Source: Janibacter indicus (lineage in GTDB: Bacteria > Actinomycetota > Actinomycetes > Actinomycetales > Dermatophilaceae). Taken from it: 64,000 nucleotides of DNA. The stretch spans positions 124,001 through 188,000 of the forward strand of contig NZ_FWXN01000005.1 in assembly GCF_900176385.1 (NCBI RefSeq), written 5' to 3'. Shown here piece by piece: positions 25,279 through 35,158 of this stretch (its first letter is position 1; each line of letters begins with the position of its first letter). The notes beneath the pieces were generated by a model that was not told where the DNA came from, ran no database searches, and saw nothing but the letters and a program-made list of their open reading frames with translations. The position numbers and the translations under genes are program-made.

Positions 25279-25399
25279 GCCCCGCTCCCCTCCGTCGACC
25301 TGCTCCACAGCGTAGGTGGGACCACCGACAGCGATCCCTGCTCGACAGGGTCTGACGGGTGACGCTGACGGCCCAACGGGGAGATCAGGCCCTGGATTG

Positions 25400-25960
25400 T
25401 CAGCGCACCATCACGAAGCCGAGCCGCTCCGCAAACTCGCCGTGGTGCTTGCGGATGTACGTCTCTGCGTAGCTGCTCCGCTGGTAGTAGCTGAGCGCGG
25501 AGAAGAGCAGGAGCTCGAAGGCCAAGCACTCCATCCAGTCGACATCCTTCGTGAAACCGGTGATCGCCTTGGCGCCGAGCGCCTTCAGCAGTTCCTGCTG
25601 CTGGTCCTCGTCCGTCAGCACGGAACACGACCCGAAGTGGAGCACCTTCTTCTTCAAGGCTCCTGACGGCAGTTTCTGACCGGTGGACACGAGGTCGATC
25701 GACTTCCGCCCTGTGTACACCTTGCCGGGACTCCCGTGCATGGCGATGTAGCCGATGGTGAAGTCTTCGTGCTGCTTCTGCCCCAGCCTCTTCAGCTGTT
25801 TGTCGAAGTCCTCGGGACTGTTGATCACCACATGGGCATATCGCGCAGCCCCCGCCGCCTGAAGTGCATTGAGCACGGGGGTCACACTGCGCACGTCTCG
25901 GACGCTGGGGGACCACTTCGACTCCATCGCCCAAATTGCCGGCCTCTTCCATCGCGCCAT
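25400..25960 (-). CDS. Caspase/CHAT-like protein (DUF6642-type)
   Basis: 186 residues from ATG 25960, with AGGAG 5 nt upstream. The pattern is that of a small clan CD (caspase-like) fold: a strand then FTIGYIAMHGSPGKVYTG with a His-Gly, and KKKVLHFGSCSVLTDEDQQQ with a Ser-Cys at a strand end, followed by AITGFTKDVDWMECLAFELL. His and Cys would form the dyad. It follows the broken coiled-coil gene by 38 bp on the same strand and precedes the TY-chaperone/serpin pair. Protease activity is inferred, not shown. Confidence 0.6.
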   Translation of the reverse strand: MARWKRPAIWAMESKWSPSVRDVRSVTPVLNALQAAGAARYAHVVINSPEDFDKQLKRLGQKQHEDFTIGYIAMHGSPGKVYTGRKSIDLVSTGQKLPSGALKKKVLHFGSCSVLTDEDQQQELLKALGAKAITGFTKDVDWMECLAFELLLFSALSYYQRSSYAETYIRKHHGEFAERLGFVMVR

Positions 25961-25998
25961 GGCCACTCCTCGTTCGACATCGGGGACACACGGTCAAG

Positions 25999-26777
25999 CT
26001 AGTAGAGCCGCGGGGTGAAACGCCCCATCACGGCCAGCTTGAAGTGGGCCGTCATCGTGGCAGTTCCCGACGGGTCCACGGACGTGGGCACCGGGAAGAT
26101 CCGATCGGCGCCGTGCTGGTTCATCGTCGCCTCGGGCTCGCCGAAGCCATGCTTCCGCGTCGGCACTCCGCGACAGCCCTTGGGAAGCTGCTTCAGGTAG
26201 TGGTCGGCCGAACCTTCGAAGGTTCCGTCAGACCTCACCCGCACGTAGTCAGTCAGCGCGCAACTGGCATCCCAGACGGCCTGGGCCGCCGTACCCAGCG
26301 TGTCCAGCTCCTGCACGTCGGCAACGAGCCCGAGGTCTCCGGTGAACTCGACTCCAGGCAGTTCACTCCAGGCAGTTCACCCGCGACGATGTCAAGGACG
26401 TTCGACGGCCGCGCGCTCCCCTCGACACCCTCCATCGTCTCGAGCTGCGCGAAGGCCGCCTCGTGGTCGCCCTTCTGGCGCAGGCGATCTCGCAGCCACG
26501 CCCCCTGCCTCTCGAGCCGCTCGATCTGGTCGCCCGGGTCCGCCTCCTCGAGCTGAGCGTCCTCGATTAGCTCGGCGGCAGCCCTGGTCTCGTCCTCGAG
26601 GCGCCGGATCTCTTCCTGCTGCTGGTCGACCTTGCGACTGAGCTCCGACAGCGCACCGTCTACCGCGTGCGCTCGCGCAGGAGCCTGACTGCCGACTCGA
26701 TCGGCGACACCGGGTCCACAGTCGTCGGCGAAGGGAAGGCCGCCGGCTGACTGAGTGAGTGAGAACGACGGCCTCAT
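25999..26777 (-). pseudogene. Coiled-coil protein gene broken by a 14-bp tandem duplication
   Basis: The upstream frame encodes a coiled coil (LSELSRKVDQQQEEIRRLED, EADPGDQIERLERQGAWLRD) and then AGELPGV. The coding sense then shifts frame, resuming VQELDTLGTAAQAVWDASCA and ending MTAHFKLAVMGRFTPRLY. Removing one copy of the 14-bp repeat at 26351-26378 restores AGELPGVEFTGDLGLVADVQ across the break. The N-terminus (before about SELSRK) also looks degraded. It lies upstream of the caspase-like gene in the same direction. Confidence 0.75.
26351..26378. repeat. Tandem 14-bp duplication causing a frameshift
   Basis: ACTCCAGGCAGTTC is present twice head to tail. Fourteen is not a multiple of three, which breaks the coiled-coil gene. 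Such slippage is reversible. Confidence 0.9.
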
Positions 26778-26855
26778 TTCTTTCTCGTCGTTGAGTCGCG
26801 TCGATGTCGGTGCGACGCCTTAGGCTCACGCCAACACCACCAACGAAAGGGAGAG

Positions 26856-28829
26856 ATGGCGCCAGTCGGCTTCAACGACAAAGTTGCGTTCGTCTGGAAG
26901 GTCGCCGACAAGTTGCGCGGCACCTTCAAGCAGCACGAGTACGGCTCAGTGATGCTTCCGCTCCTGGTCCTGCGGCGCATGGACTGCGTCCTCGACTCGA
27001 CGCGAGATGACGTCCTTGCCAAGGCCGTCGAGGTCGGGGTGCTCGCGCCGGACGGCAAGACGCTTGGCAAGACCGTGGACGGCGGTATCGACCTCCTGCT
27101 CAAGAAGGCTGCTGGCCACCGCTTCTACAACCTGTCACCGTGGACGTTTTCGTCGATGCTGCACAACGACAAACAGCTGGCGGACCAGTTGACGACGTAC
27201 ATCCGCAGGCTCTCCCCCGACGCCGAGCGAGTCATCGAGGCCTACCACTTCGACGACAAGATCACGAGGATGGACGAGGCAGACATCCTGTACTCGGTCC
27301 TGGCGGACTTCGCAGGGATGGATCTCAGCCCTGACGCCGTGAGCAACGAGGCGATGGGGTACATCTTCGAGGAGCTCCTGCGGAAGTTCTCCGAGATGAG
27401 CAACGAGACGGCTGGTGAGCACTACACGCCGCGCGAGGTCATCGACCTCATGGTCCAGCTTCTGCTGCAGGGCAAGGCCCACGCTGAACTCGTGTCCAAC
27501 CCGAAGCCCGTCCGCACGGTCTACGACCCTGCTGCAGGCACCGGCGGGATGCTCATGGGCGCCGCGCACGGCATCACCCAGACCAACACGGGCGCCATGG
27601 TCAAGGTCTTCGGCCAGGAGCTCAACCCGTCGACTTGGGCCATCGCGCAGTCCGACCTGCTCATGCAGGATTCCGACCCCGACCAGATGGCGTCCGGCAA
27701 CTCCTTGACCCAAGACCACTTCGCCGGCAAGACCTTCGACTTCATCCTTGCCAACCCGCCCTATGGCGTGGACTGGAAGGCCTACGCCCAGCCGATCCAG
27801 GACGAGCACGCGGACAGGGGGTTCCACGGCCGCTTCGGCGCTGGGCTCCCCCGAGTCTCCGACGGGTCGCTGCTCTTCCTCCAGCACATGCTGTCCAAGA
27901 TGAAGACCAACGGTTCCCGCGTCGGCATCGTCCTGTCTGGCTCGCCGCTCTTCTCCGGCGCCGCTGGGTCGGGCGAGTCTGAGATCCGGCGGTGGATCCT
28001 GGAGCAGGACTGGCTCGAGGGCATCGTCGCTCTGCCGGATCAGATGTTCTACAACACCGGTATCTCGACCTACGTGTGGATCCTTACCAACGCCAAAGCG
28101 GATGAAGATCGGGGCATCGTTCGCCTCGTGGACGGGCGTGACTTCGGGACCAAGATGAAGAAGTCCTTGGGCGACAAGCGCAAGGAACTCACGCCCGACG
28201 CCATCAACCAGCTCGCGCAGCTCTACGGAGGCGCGCTGGACGAGTTCGCCGAGCACGACAAGGTTCGCCTCCTTCGCCGCGAGGAGTTCGGCTTCCACCG
28301 GATCACCGTTGAGCGTCCCCTGAGGCGAAGGTGGGAGGTGACTCCTGAGGTCGTCTTGGCCGAGACCTTCACCGCGTTGTCACACCTCGTCGGGCGTCAC
28401 TTCGAGACGGAGAAGGCGCTGCTCGCGGAGGTTGCGGACCTGTCCACCAAGGACAAGAAAGCGTTCGCGAAGGCCTGCGCCATCGCCGACCCTGAGGCGC
28501 CGGTGATCACCAAGAAGGGCCACCCCGAGCCGGACCCCGAACTTCGTGACCAGGAGAACGTGCCGCTGCCCGAGGGCTTTTTCGACCTCGACGAAGCGAG
28601 CCGCCCCGACGTCCTCAAGGCAGAAGCGGAGCGACACCTCGCCGAGGAGATCCACCCGTACGTCCCAGATGCCTGGATCGACCACACCAAGACGAAGGTG
28701 GGTGTGGAGATCCCCTTCACCCGGCAGTTCTACGTCTACACGCCACCACGGCCGGTCGAGGAGATCGCCGCCGAGATCCGCGCGCTCGAAGGGGAGATCC
28801 AGGGCTGGATGAAGGGGCTTGGGCTGTGA
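26856..28829 (+). CDS. hsdM: Type I restriction-modification system, DNA methyltransferase subunit
   Basis: 657 residues. Helical N-terminal domain (FNDKVAFVWKVADKLRGTFK), then the N6-adenine methylase core: motif I DPAAGTGGM near residue 225 and motif IV NPPYG near 300. SAM binds at the first and the target adenine at the second. HsdM pairs with HsdS to methylate the host site. GAAAGGGAGAG stands before ATG 26856. Its stop overlaps the HsdS start (GTGA). Confidence 0.95.
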   Translation: MAPVGFNDKVAFVWKVADKLRGTFKQHEYGSVMLPLLVLRRMDCVLDSTRDDVLAKAVEVGVLAPDGKTLGKTVDGGIDLLLKKAAGHRFYNLSPWTFSSMLHNDKQLADQLTTYIRRLSPDAERVIEAYHFDDKITRMDEADILYSVLADFAGMDLSPDAVSNEAMGYIFEELLRKFSEMSNETAGEHYTPREVIDLMVQLLLQGKAHAELVSNPKPVRTVYDPAAGTGGMLMGAAHGITQTNTGAMVKVFGQELNPSTWAIAQSDLLMQDSDPDQMASGNSLTQDHFAGKTFDFILANPPYGVDWKAYAQPIQDEHADRGFHGRFGAGLPRVSDGSLLFLQHMLSKMKTNGSRVGIVLSGSPLFSGAAGSGESEIRRWILEQDWLEGIVALPDQMFYNTGISTYVWILTNAKADEDRGIVRLVDGRDFGTKMKKSLGDKRKELTPDAINQLAQLYGGALDEFAEHDKVRLLRREEFGFHRITVERPLRRRWEVTPEVVLAETFTALSHLVGRHFETEKALLAEVADLSTKDKKAFAKACAIADPEAPVITKKGHPEPDPELRDQENVPLPEGFFDLDEASRPDVLKAEAERHLAEEIHPYVPDAWIDHTKTKVGVEIPFTRQFYVYTPPRPVEEIAAEIRALEGEIQGWMKGLGL

Positions 28830-30103
28830 GGACCATCCCCATCCGGCATGTTGCAGACGTCTGGACGAGCAGCGTCGACAAGCACACAGTCGAGGGCGAA
28901 CTCCCAGTCCAACTGTGCAACTACACCGACGCCTACAAGAAGGACCGGGTCCGGCCCGGCCCCGACCTCATGAAAGCAACCGCGACGCCCGAGGAGATCT
29001 CGCGAAACAGGCTCAAAGTCGGCGACTCTGTCTTCACGAAGGACTCGGAGGATCCGCGAGACATCGGCATCTCGGCGTTTGTTGACGAAGAGGCCGATGA
29101 CTTCGTCTGCGGATATCACTTGGCGATCGCTCGTCCCCACGCCGAAACGCACCCCCGGTTCCTTAATTGGTCGCTTCGCAGTCGACCCGTTTTGGAGCAC
29201 TTCGGGAACCACGCGGCAGGAATCTCGCGGTATGGCATCGGGCTCAGTGACCTGCGGTCGGCCCCAATTCCACTGGTGGCGAATCACGAGCAGCGGCGGA
29301 TCGCCGACTTCCTCGACGACCGCGTCTCCCGAGTCGACCGGATCATCACCGCACGCCGCGAACAACTGAGCCAGTTGTCTGAGTCCGCTGCTCGGCGATC
29401 CTACGACGCCGTCAGGGGGGCGAACACCTCAACCGACTTTCGTGAGAGCGGACTGCCTTGGCTGGGTTCAATTCCTGCTTCTTGGCCGGTGCTAAGCGTC
29501 GGTAGTCAGTTCTCCGTCGAACTGGGAAAGATGCTCGACGATAAGCGGCAGACCGGAGCTCACGCTCTGCCCTACCTGCGAAACACTAACGTCCAATGGG
29601 ACTCCATCTCGGTCAATGACCTGAAGACAATGGACATCCCGCTGACCGAGTACCCCAGATACACCGTGAAGCCCGGTGATCTGCTGATCTGCGAGGGCGG
29701 CCAACCCGGCCGCAGCGCGATCTGGAACGGCGACATCTCGCCGCTAGGCTTTCAGAAGGCCCTGCACCGCGCCCGTTCCCGCGGTCGCAGCCTGCCCAGT
29801 TGGCTGCTGGAATGCTTGCGCGTGGCCGCAAACCTAGACGTCTTCGCCAGTGGCTCAGGCCAGACGACGATCGCGCACTTGACTAATGAGCAGTTGCGCC
29901 AGCAGCGCTTTCCGTTTCCAGATCCAGCAGTGCAGGAGGATCTGCTGAGTCGGCTGGCGGCGCACCGGCATCGGATCGCATCCACCATCTCTGCACTTCA
30001 CCGGTCAATTGATCTGCTGACCGAATGCAAGTCGTCTCTTATCAGCGCTGCCGTGACCGGCGAGCTCGACGTAACCACTGCAGGCTCAAACATCCCGGGG
30101 TGA
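28826..30103 (+). CDS. hsdS: Type I restriction-modification system, specificity subunit
   Basis: 425 residues from GTG 28826. Two target-recognition domains are each followed by a conserved helix (EQRRIADFLDDRVSRVDRII near residue 155; VQEDLLSRLAAHRHRIASTI near 370), the usual HsdS layout. The first domain looks shortened, beginning almost at the N-terminus. Lower GC in the second recognition domain fits exchange of domains by recombination. The recognised sequence cannot be read from this protein. Confidence 0.9.
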   Translation: MRTIPIRHVADVWTSSVDKHTVEGELPVQLCNYTDAYKKDRVRPGPDLMKATATPEEISRNRLKVGDSVFTKDSEDPRDIGISAFVDEEADDFVCGYHLAIARPHAETHPRFLNWSLRSRPVLEHFGNHAAGISRYGIGLSDLRSAPIPLVANHEQRRIADFLDDRVSRVDRIITARREQLSQLSESAARRSYDAVRGANTSTDFRESGLPWLGSIPASWPVLSVGSQFSVELGKMLDDKRQTGAHALPYLRNTNVQWDSISVNDLKTMDIPLTEYPRYTVKPGDLLICEGGQPGRSAIWNGDISPLGFQKALHRARSRGRSLPSWLLECLRVAANLDVFASGSGQTTIAHLTNEQLRQQRFPFPDPAVQEDLLSRLAAHRHRIASTISALHRSIDLLTECKSSLISAAVTGELDVTTAGSNIPG

Positions 30104-30106
30104 CTC

Positions 30107-33094
30107 ATGGCCAACACGACCGAAGCAACCTTCGAGGCCAACATCGAGGCCCACCTAACCAGTCATGGGTGGTCGGCCCTGGCTCCAAAGACCTACGACC
30201 GCGACCTTGGTCTTTTCCCCGACGAGCTGATCGCCTACGTTCAGGCATCGCAGCCGCAGGCTTGGGACAAGCTCGTGAAGCACCACGGCGGGGAGAGCAA
30301 CGCCAAGTACAAGTTCGTGGCCGCCGCCGCCAAGGCCATCGACCACCAGGGCACGAGCGCCGCCCTTCGTGGGTGGATCAAGGACACGGGCGTGAAGGTC
30401 CGCCTCTGCTCCTTCAATCCAGCGCACTCCCTCAGCCCTGAGCTCACGCACGCCTATGAGTCGAACCGGACCGCAGTGGTTCGGCAACTTCACCACTCTG
30501 AGTCCAACACGCACGACTCGCTGGACCTCGTCCTCGTCGTCAACGGCATCCCCGTGGCGACCGCCGAGCTCAAGAACCAGTTCACAGGTCAAGGCGTCGA
30601 GCACGCGATGGCCCAGTACCGGGCCGACCGCAACCCGCACGACAAGATCTTCGCCCAGCGAACGCTCGTGCACTTCGCCGTCGACCCCCATCAGGTCACC
30701 ATGACGACGAGACTCGCGGGCGACGCCACCCGGTTCCTTCCCTTCAACCAGGGCAGCGCGGGCCCCGGACGCTCCGGCACCGCCGGCAACCCGCCGAGCC
30801 CGGGCTACCAGACGGCATACCTCTGGGAGGACGTCTGGCAGCGAGACGCATGGCTGCAGATGCTCGAGACCTTCATCCATGTCGAGGGTGGCCGAGTCCT
30901 GTTCCCCCGCTTCCACCAGTGGCACGCCGTGCGTTCCCTGCTCACCGCGACCCGCGCAGACGGAGTGGGCGTCGACCGACTGATCCAACACTCTGCCGGC
31001 TCGGGCAAGTCCAACACCATCGCGTGGACCGCACACTCCCTCTCACGACTGCACGGCGAAGACGACAAGCCGATCTTCGACAAGGTCGTCGTCATCACCG
31101 ACCGCAAGGTGCTCGACAAGCAGCTCCAGGACACGGTCGCCGGCCTCGACCACACGCCCGGCACGATCGTGCGGATCGACCAGAAGTCCAGTCAGCTGAA
31201 GGACGCCCTGCAGGGCAGTGCCGCCCGCGTCATCATCACGACTCTCCAGAAGTTCCCAGTCGTCGCAGACCTGGCCGCCGAAGAGGCAGCCAAGGGCGGG
31301 GCGCAAGGCGTGGCAGGCAAGCACTTCGCGGTCATCGTCGACGAGGCACACTCGTCGACCTCCGGTGACTCCATGTCGAAGCTCAAGCAGGTTTTGGGTA
31401 GCAGTCAGGACGCACTCGCCGAGGCTGAGGCCGCGGAAGCTGCGGCTGAGGCCGAGGCGGACGAGCAAGGCATCCTGCTCACGTCCGCACAGTCGCACGG
31501 CAAGCAGTCCAACCTGTCCTACTTCGCCTTCACCGCGACTCCGAAGCCGAAGACCCTGGAGATCTTCGGACAACTCAACTCCGAAGGCGTCAAGGTACCC
31601 TTCCACACCTACTCGATGCGCCAAGCGATCGACGAGGGGTTCATCCACGATGTCCTGACCAACTACACGACCTACGACGTGTTCTACAAGCTGTCGACAT
31701 CACGGCCTGACAAGGACCCCGAGGTCGATGCTGCGAAGGCCAAGGTGGAGATGGCCCAGTTTGCCTCGTTGCACCCCCACATGATGGAGGCCAAAGCCAA
31801 GATCATCGTCGAGCACTTCCGGGACAAGACCGCCCACAAGATCAACGGCCAAGCCAAGGCCATGGTCGTGACGCGGTCACGGCTCCACGCGATCAAGACG
31901 AAGCAGGCCATCGACGCCTACATCGCCGCACAGGGCTACGACAATGGCCCCCACCCCCTTCGGACGCTCGTGGCATTCAGCGGAACCGTCACGGACGAGG
32001 ACAACGACGTCACCTACACGGAGGCCGGTATCAACGGGTTCCCGGAGAGTCAGTTGCCCAAGGAATTCCACGACAACTACCAGGTCCTGGTCGTCGCGGA
32101 GAAGTACCAGACCGGCTTCAGCGAAGCGCTGCTCCACACGATGTACGTCGACAAGAAGCTTGGAGGGGTCAAGGCGGTCCAGACCTTGTCCCGCCTGAAC
32201 CGAACGACGCCTGGCAAGGACGACACCTTCGTCCTCGACTTTGCCAACAGCGCGGAGGAGATCCAGGAATCGTTCGCCCCCTTCTACGAGACGACCCTCG
32301 CCCAGCCGACCGACCCAAACGTGCTGCATACCATGGAGATCGACATCAAGTCAGCTCCTGTCTTCGCCCACGAAGAGATGATGGCCGCCGTTACCGCCCT
32401 CCTGAGCGGTGACCCAGCACAGCAGCCCGTGATCTACACAAACGTCGCCCCCGCCGTTGGTCGCTACCTCAATCTCGATGAGGTCGAGCAGGACTGCTAC
32501 CGGAGCAAGGTCGCCCAGTTCTGCCGCATGTACTCCTTCATGTCCCAGGTGATCCAGTGGCACGATCCGGAGCTCGAGCTGCTCTTCCTCTTCGGGAAGC
32601 TGTTTCTCGCAGACCTTCCGAAATCAACACAGGATCCGATGCCGCAGATCAGCAAGCTTGTGCAGCTCACGCATCTGGCGCTCCGGCAAAACTCAAGCGG
32701 TGCCATCACGCTCAAGGCCACGGAGGAACCGGGCGTCGCCCTTCCTGGTCAGGGCAAGGGCTCGTCTTCCGAGCCGCTGATGGACCGGCTTTCGGCGCTC
32801 GTCGCGGCGATGAACGAAAAGTTCGGCATCTCTCTGGACAGCAGCGATATCAAGTGGATCGACCAGCAGTGGAACACGGTGCTTGGCGACGTCGAACTGG
32901 CGACCGTCGCCAAGCACAACGACCGCAGTCAGTTCGACCTGGTGCTCGAGGAGAAGGTCGACGATCTCGTGCTTGATCGGCACGCGAAGAACGGCGAGCT
33001 GTTCAACCAGTTCTTCGGCAACCCCGAGTTCAAGAAGATGCTGCTCAGCCACCTGAGCAGCACTTACAACGAGTTCAGGAAGCAGTCCGCCTAG
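30107..33094 (+). CDS. hsdR: Type I restriction-modification system, endonuclease/translocase subunit
   Basis: 995 residues. The nuclease motif DLVLVVNGIPVATAELKNQF near 140-155 supplies the PD-(D/E)xK residues. The helicase-like motor shows Walker A SAGSGKSN near 295, VDEAHSS near 410, FTATPKPKT and QTLSRLNRT. It translocates and cleaves DNA unmethylated at the HsdS site. It starts 3 bp after hsdS, so hsdMSR forms one operon. All catalytic motifs are intact. Confidence 0.95.
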   Translation: MANTTEATFEANIEAHLTSHGWSALAPKTYDRDLGLFPDELIAYVQASQPQAWDKLVKHHGGESNAKYKFVAAAAKAIDHQGTSAALRGWIKDTGVKVRLCSFNPAHSLSPELTHAYESNRTAVVRQLHHSESNTHDSLDLVLVVNGIPVATAELKNQFTGQGVEHAMAQYRADRNPHDKIFAQRTLVHFAVDPHQVTMTTRLAGDATRFLPFNQGSAGPGRSGTAGNPPSPGYQTAYLWEDVWQRDAWLQMLETFIHVEGGRVLFPRFHQWHAVRSLLTATRADGVGVDRLIQHSAGSGKSNTIAWTAHSLSRLHGEDDKPIFDKVVVITDRKVLDKQLQDTVAGLDHTPGTIVRIDQKSSQLKDALQGSAARVIITTLQKFPVVADLAAEEAAKGGAQGVAGKHFAVIVDEAHSSTSGDSMSKLKQVLGSSQDALAEAEAAEAAAEAEADEQGILLTSAQSHGKQSNLSYFAFTATPKPKTLEIFGQLNSEGVKVPFHTYSMRQAIDEGFIHDVLTNYTTYDVFYKLSTSRPDKDPEVDAAKAKVEMAQFASLHPHMMEAKAKIIVEHFRDKTAHKINGQAKAMVVTRSRLHAIKTKQAIDAYIAAQGYDNGPHPLRTLVAFSGTVTDEDNDVTYTEAGINGFPESQLPKEFHDNYQVLVVAEKYQTGFSEALLHTMYVDKKLGGVKAVQTLSRLNRTTPGKDDTFVLDFANSAEEIQESFAPFYETTLAQPTDPNVLHTMEIDIKSAPVFAHEEMMAAVTALLSGDPAQQPVIYTNVAPAVGRYLNLDEVEQDCYRSKVAQFCRMYSFMSQVIQWHDPELELLFLFGKLFLADLPKSTQDPMPQISKLVQLTHLALRQNSSGAITLKATEEPGVALPGQGKGSSSEPLMDRLSALVAAMNEKFGISLDSSDIKWIDQQWNTVLGDVELATVAKHNDRSQFDLVLEEKVDDLVLDRHAKNGELFNQFFGNPEFKKMLLSHLSSTYNEFRKQSA

Positions 33095-33164
33095 GTGCGA
33101 CCGCACGCAACCAACCGAGGCCGCAGAGCGACCGGCACGCAGCACCCGAGAGAGAAGGCACGTC

Positions 33165-35054
33165 ATGGAAGCGAAGACCTACCCGCTGCAGGACATTCTG
33201 AAGCCCGAGCGCAGGTACATCATTCCTACGTTTCAGCGAGACTACGAGTGGACACTTGAAGGGCAGTGGAGGCTTCTCTTCGAAGACTTGGCCTCCACGA
33301 GTGATCGGCTTCTGGAGGTCCGCAACAGCGGCCTGGAGGGTGTGCACCTCAAGACCAAGGAAAAGTCCATCTCGCCGCACTTCTTGGGTGCAATTGTCTG
33401 CGCGAGTCTTCCCTTCGCGACCGGCGGAGTGGCGCTCCGGTCCGTGATCGATGGGCAACAACGGTTGACCACCCTTCAACTGTTGATCCGCGGACTGTTG
33501 GACGCCCTGGTCGAGCAGGGTTCCGACCGTGCCAAGGCAGTGCGTCGAATGCTGCGCAACCCCATGGACGTCGTCGAAGCAGACGAAGAGGTCTACAAGC
33601 TGTGGCCCCGCCGCAAGGATCGCGAGTTCTGGCCGCTCGTGATGTCCGAGACTCTGCCCGACGACCCGGCCGGCTCGGACAACCACGCCTATCTGCAAGC
33701 GCGTGCATTCTTCGCAGAAGCCGCGAGAGAGTACGCGAAGGATGAACACGGCGAAGTGCGGGCCGACCGTCTCATCAGTCTGGCGGACACCCTCTCCAGC
33801 CTCTTCATGCTCGTCGTCATCGACCTTGATGACCAAGATGACGCCCAAGTCATCTTTGAGGTGCTCAACGGGCGACAGACCAAGCTTTCGGCGATCGACC
33901 TCGTCAAGAACCTCCTCTTCCTGCGCGCCGAGGTGAACGAGGACGACGTTGAGGCTCTTTATGACGAACACTGGGCGCAGTTCGATGACCCCTGGTGGAA
34001 GCAAACTGTAGGACGTGGTCACGCTGCGCGTGGGCACCGGGACGTCCTGCTGTCCGTGTGGCTCACAGCAGCTCTTGGCGAAGAGGCCAACGTCAGTCAC
34101 CTCTACCGGGAAACCCGGAGGTACCTCGACGATGGGCCCTCCACACAGGAAGTTCTGCAAGAGCTAAGCCGCTACTCCGTCGCCTACCGTACAATCTACG
34201 GAGAGCTGCCCATCGCCGACGCGCGGCTTGCGGTGGCCTATCGACGCATCCGCTCTCTCGACATCACAACGGCAATCCCAGTCCTGACATGGCTGGCGAC
34301 ACTGGACGACCAGACGCTACCCCTCCCGCATCACGTTCGCGCAGTGCGCGCAGTCGAGTCCTGGGCGCTGCGTCGCGCGTACGTTGGCTGGCAGACCCGC
34401 GGCTACGGCGCGCACCTGGCCAAGGTGCTCCGGTCCGGCAAGGTGGCCCAAGCGGAGGGCTCCAACATCGCGAACGCGGTCATCCAGGCCCTCGGCTCCG
34501 GTGCGCTCGCGTGGCCCGACGACGCACAGGTTCGTGATGCGTTCCAGCATCGGCAGTTCTACGGCAACGTGTCGCAACTGCGAATCCGCCTACTGCTCGG
34601 CGCAATCGACGAGCAGCTCCGCTCCGAGAATTCGCATGAACCCGCCGCAGTGATCGAGTACGACAATCTCCAGATCGAGCACGTGCTGCCGCAGAGTTGG
34701 GTCAGTCACTGGCCCCTCTACTCCCCCGAAGGCCCACAGCTCGCCCAAGACAAGGATGACCCCGTGTGGCTCAAGCACAGTCAAGAGCGAGACCTTGCCC
34801 TAAACCGCATCGGCAACCTCACACTGGTGACGGGCACCTTCAACCGAGAGGCCTCCAACAAGGCCTGGGACGTTAAGAGGCCAGAGTTTGCCAAGCAAAA
34901 GACACTGGTCATCAACCATGACGTGGCCTCTAGCGAGGTCTGGGACGAGCAGCACATGAAGGAGCGCGCTGGGCACCTAGCCGATGTCGTCATCCGCATC
35001 TGGCCAGACGCAGAGCGCCTCTCCGTCCACGGTGACTGGGGGTCCGGGACCTGA
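33165..35054 (+). CDS. GmrSD-type (DUF262-DUF1524) type IV restriction enzyme
   Basis: 629 residues. The N-terminal DUF262 domain has IIPTFQRDYEW near residue 20 and VIDGQQRLTTLQLL near 95, thought to drive nucleotide-dependent action. The C-terminal DUF1524 HNH nuclease has IEHVLPQSW near 504 and NRIGNLTLVTGTFNREASNK near 548. GmrSD enzymes cut DNA with modified cytosines. It follows hsdR by 70 bp in the same direction, complementing the type I system, which acts on unmodified DNA. Confidence 0.9.
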   Translation: MEAKTYPLQDILKPERRYIIPTFQRDYEWTLEGQWRLLFEDLASTSDRLLEVRNSGLEGVHLKTKEKSISPHFLGAIVCASLPFATGGVALRSVIDGQQRLTTLQLLIRGLLDALVEQGSDRAKAVRRMLRNPMDVVEADEEVYKLWPRRKDREFWPLVMSETLPDDPAGSDNHAYLQARAFFAEAAREYAKDEHGEVRADRLISLADTLSSLFMLVVIDLDDQDDAQVIFEVLNGRQTKLSAIDLVKNLLFLRAEVNEDDVEALYDEHWAQFDDPWWKQTVGRGHAARGHRDVLLSVWLTAALGEEANVSHLYRETRRYLDDGPSTQEVLQELSRYSVAYRTIYGELPIADARLAVAYRRIRSLDITTAIPVLTWLATLDDQTLPLPHHVRAVRAVESWALRRAYVGWQTRGYGAHLAKVLRSGKVAQAEGSNIANAVIQALGSGALAWPDDAQVRDAFQHRQFYGNVSQLRIRLLLGAIDEQLRSENSHEPAAVIEYDNLQIEHVLPQSWVSHWPLYSPEGPQLAQDKDDPVWLKHSQERDLALNRIGNLTLVTGTFNREASNKAWDVKRPEFAKQKTLVINHDVASSEVWDEQHMKERAGHLADVVIRIWPDAERLSVHGDWGSGT

Positions 35055-35158
35055 CGAAAGTCGTGATTCGGCCTCTGTCCAAGGCCGAGGGCGACACCCA
35101 GATCCCCGAGTACCGACCTACGTCGACGGCGCGAGTGCGGAAGCGCCCCGACCGCGCT

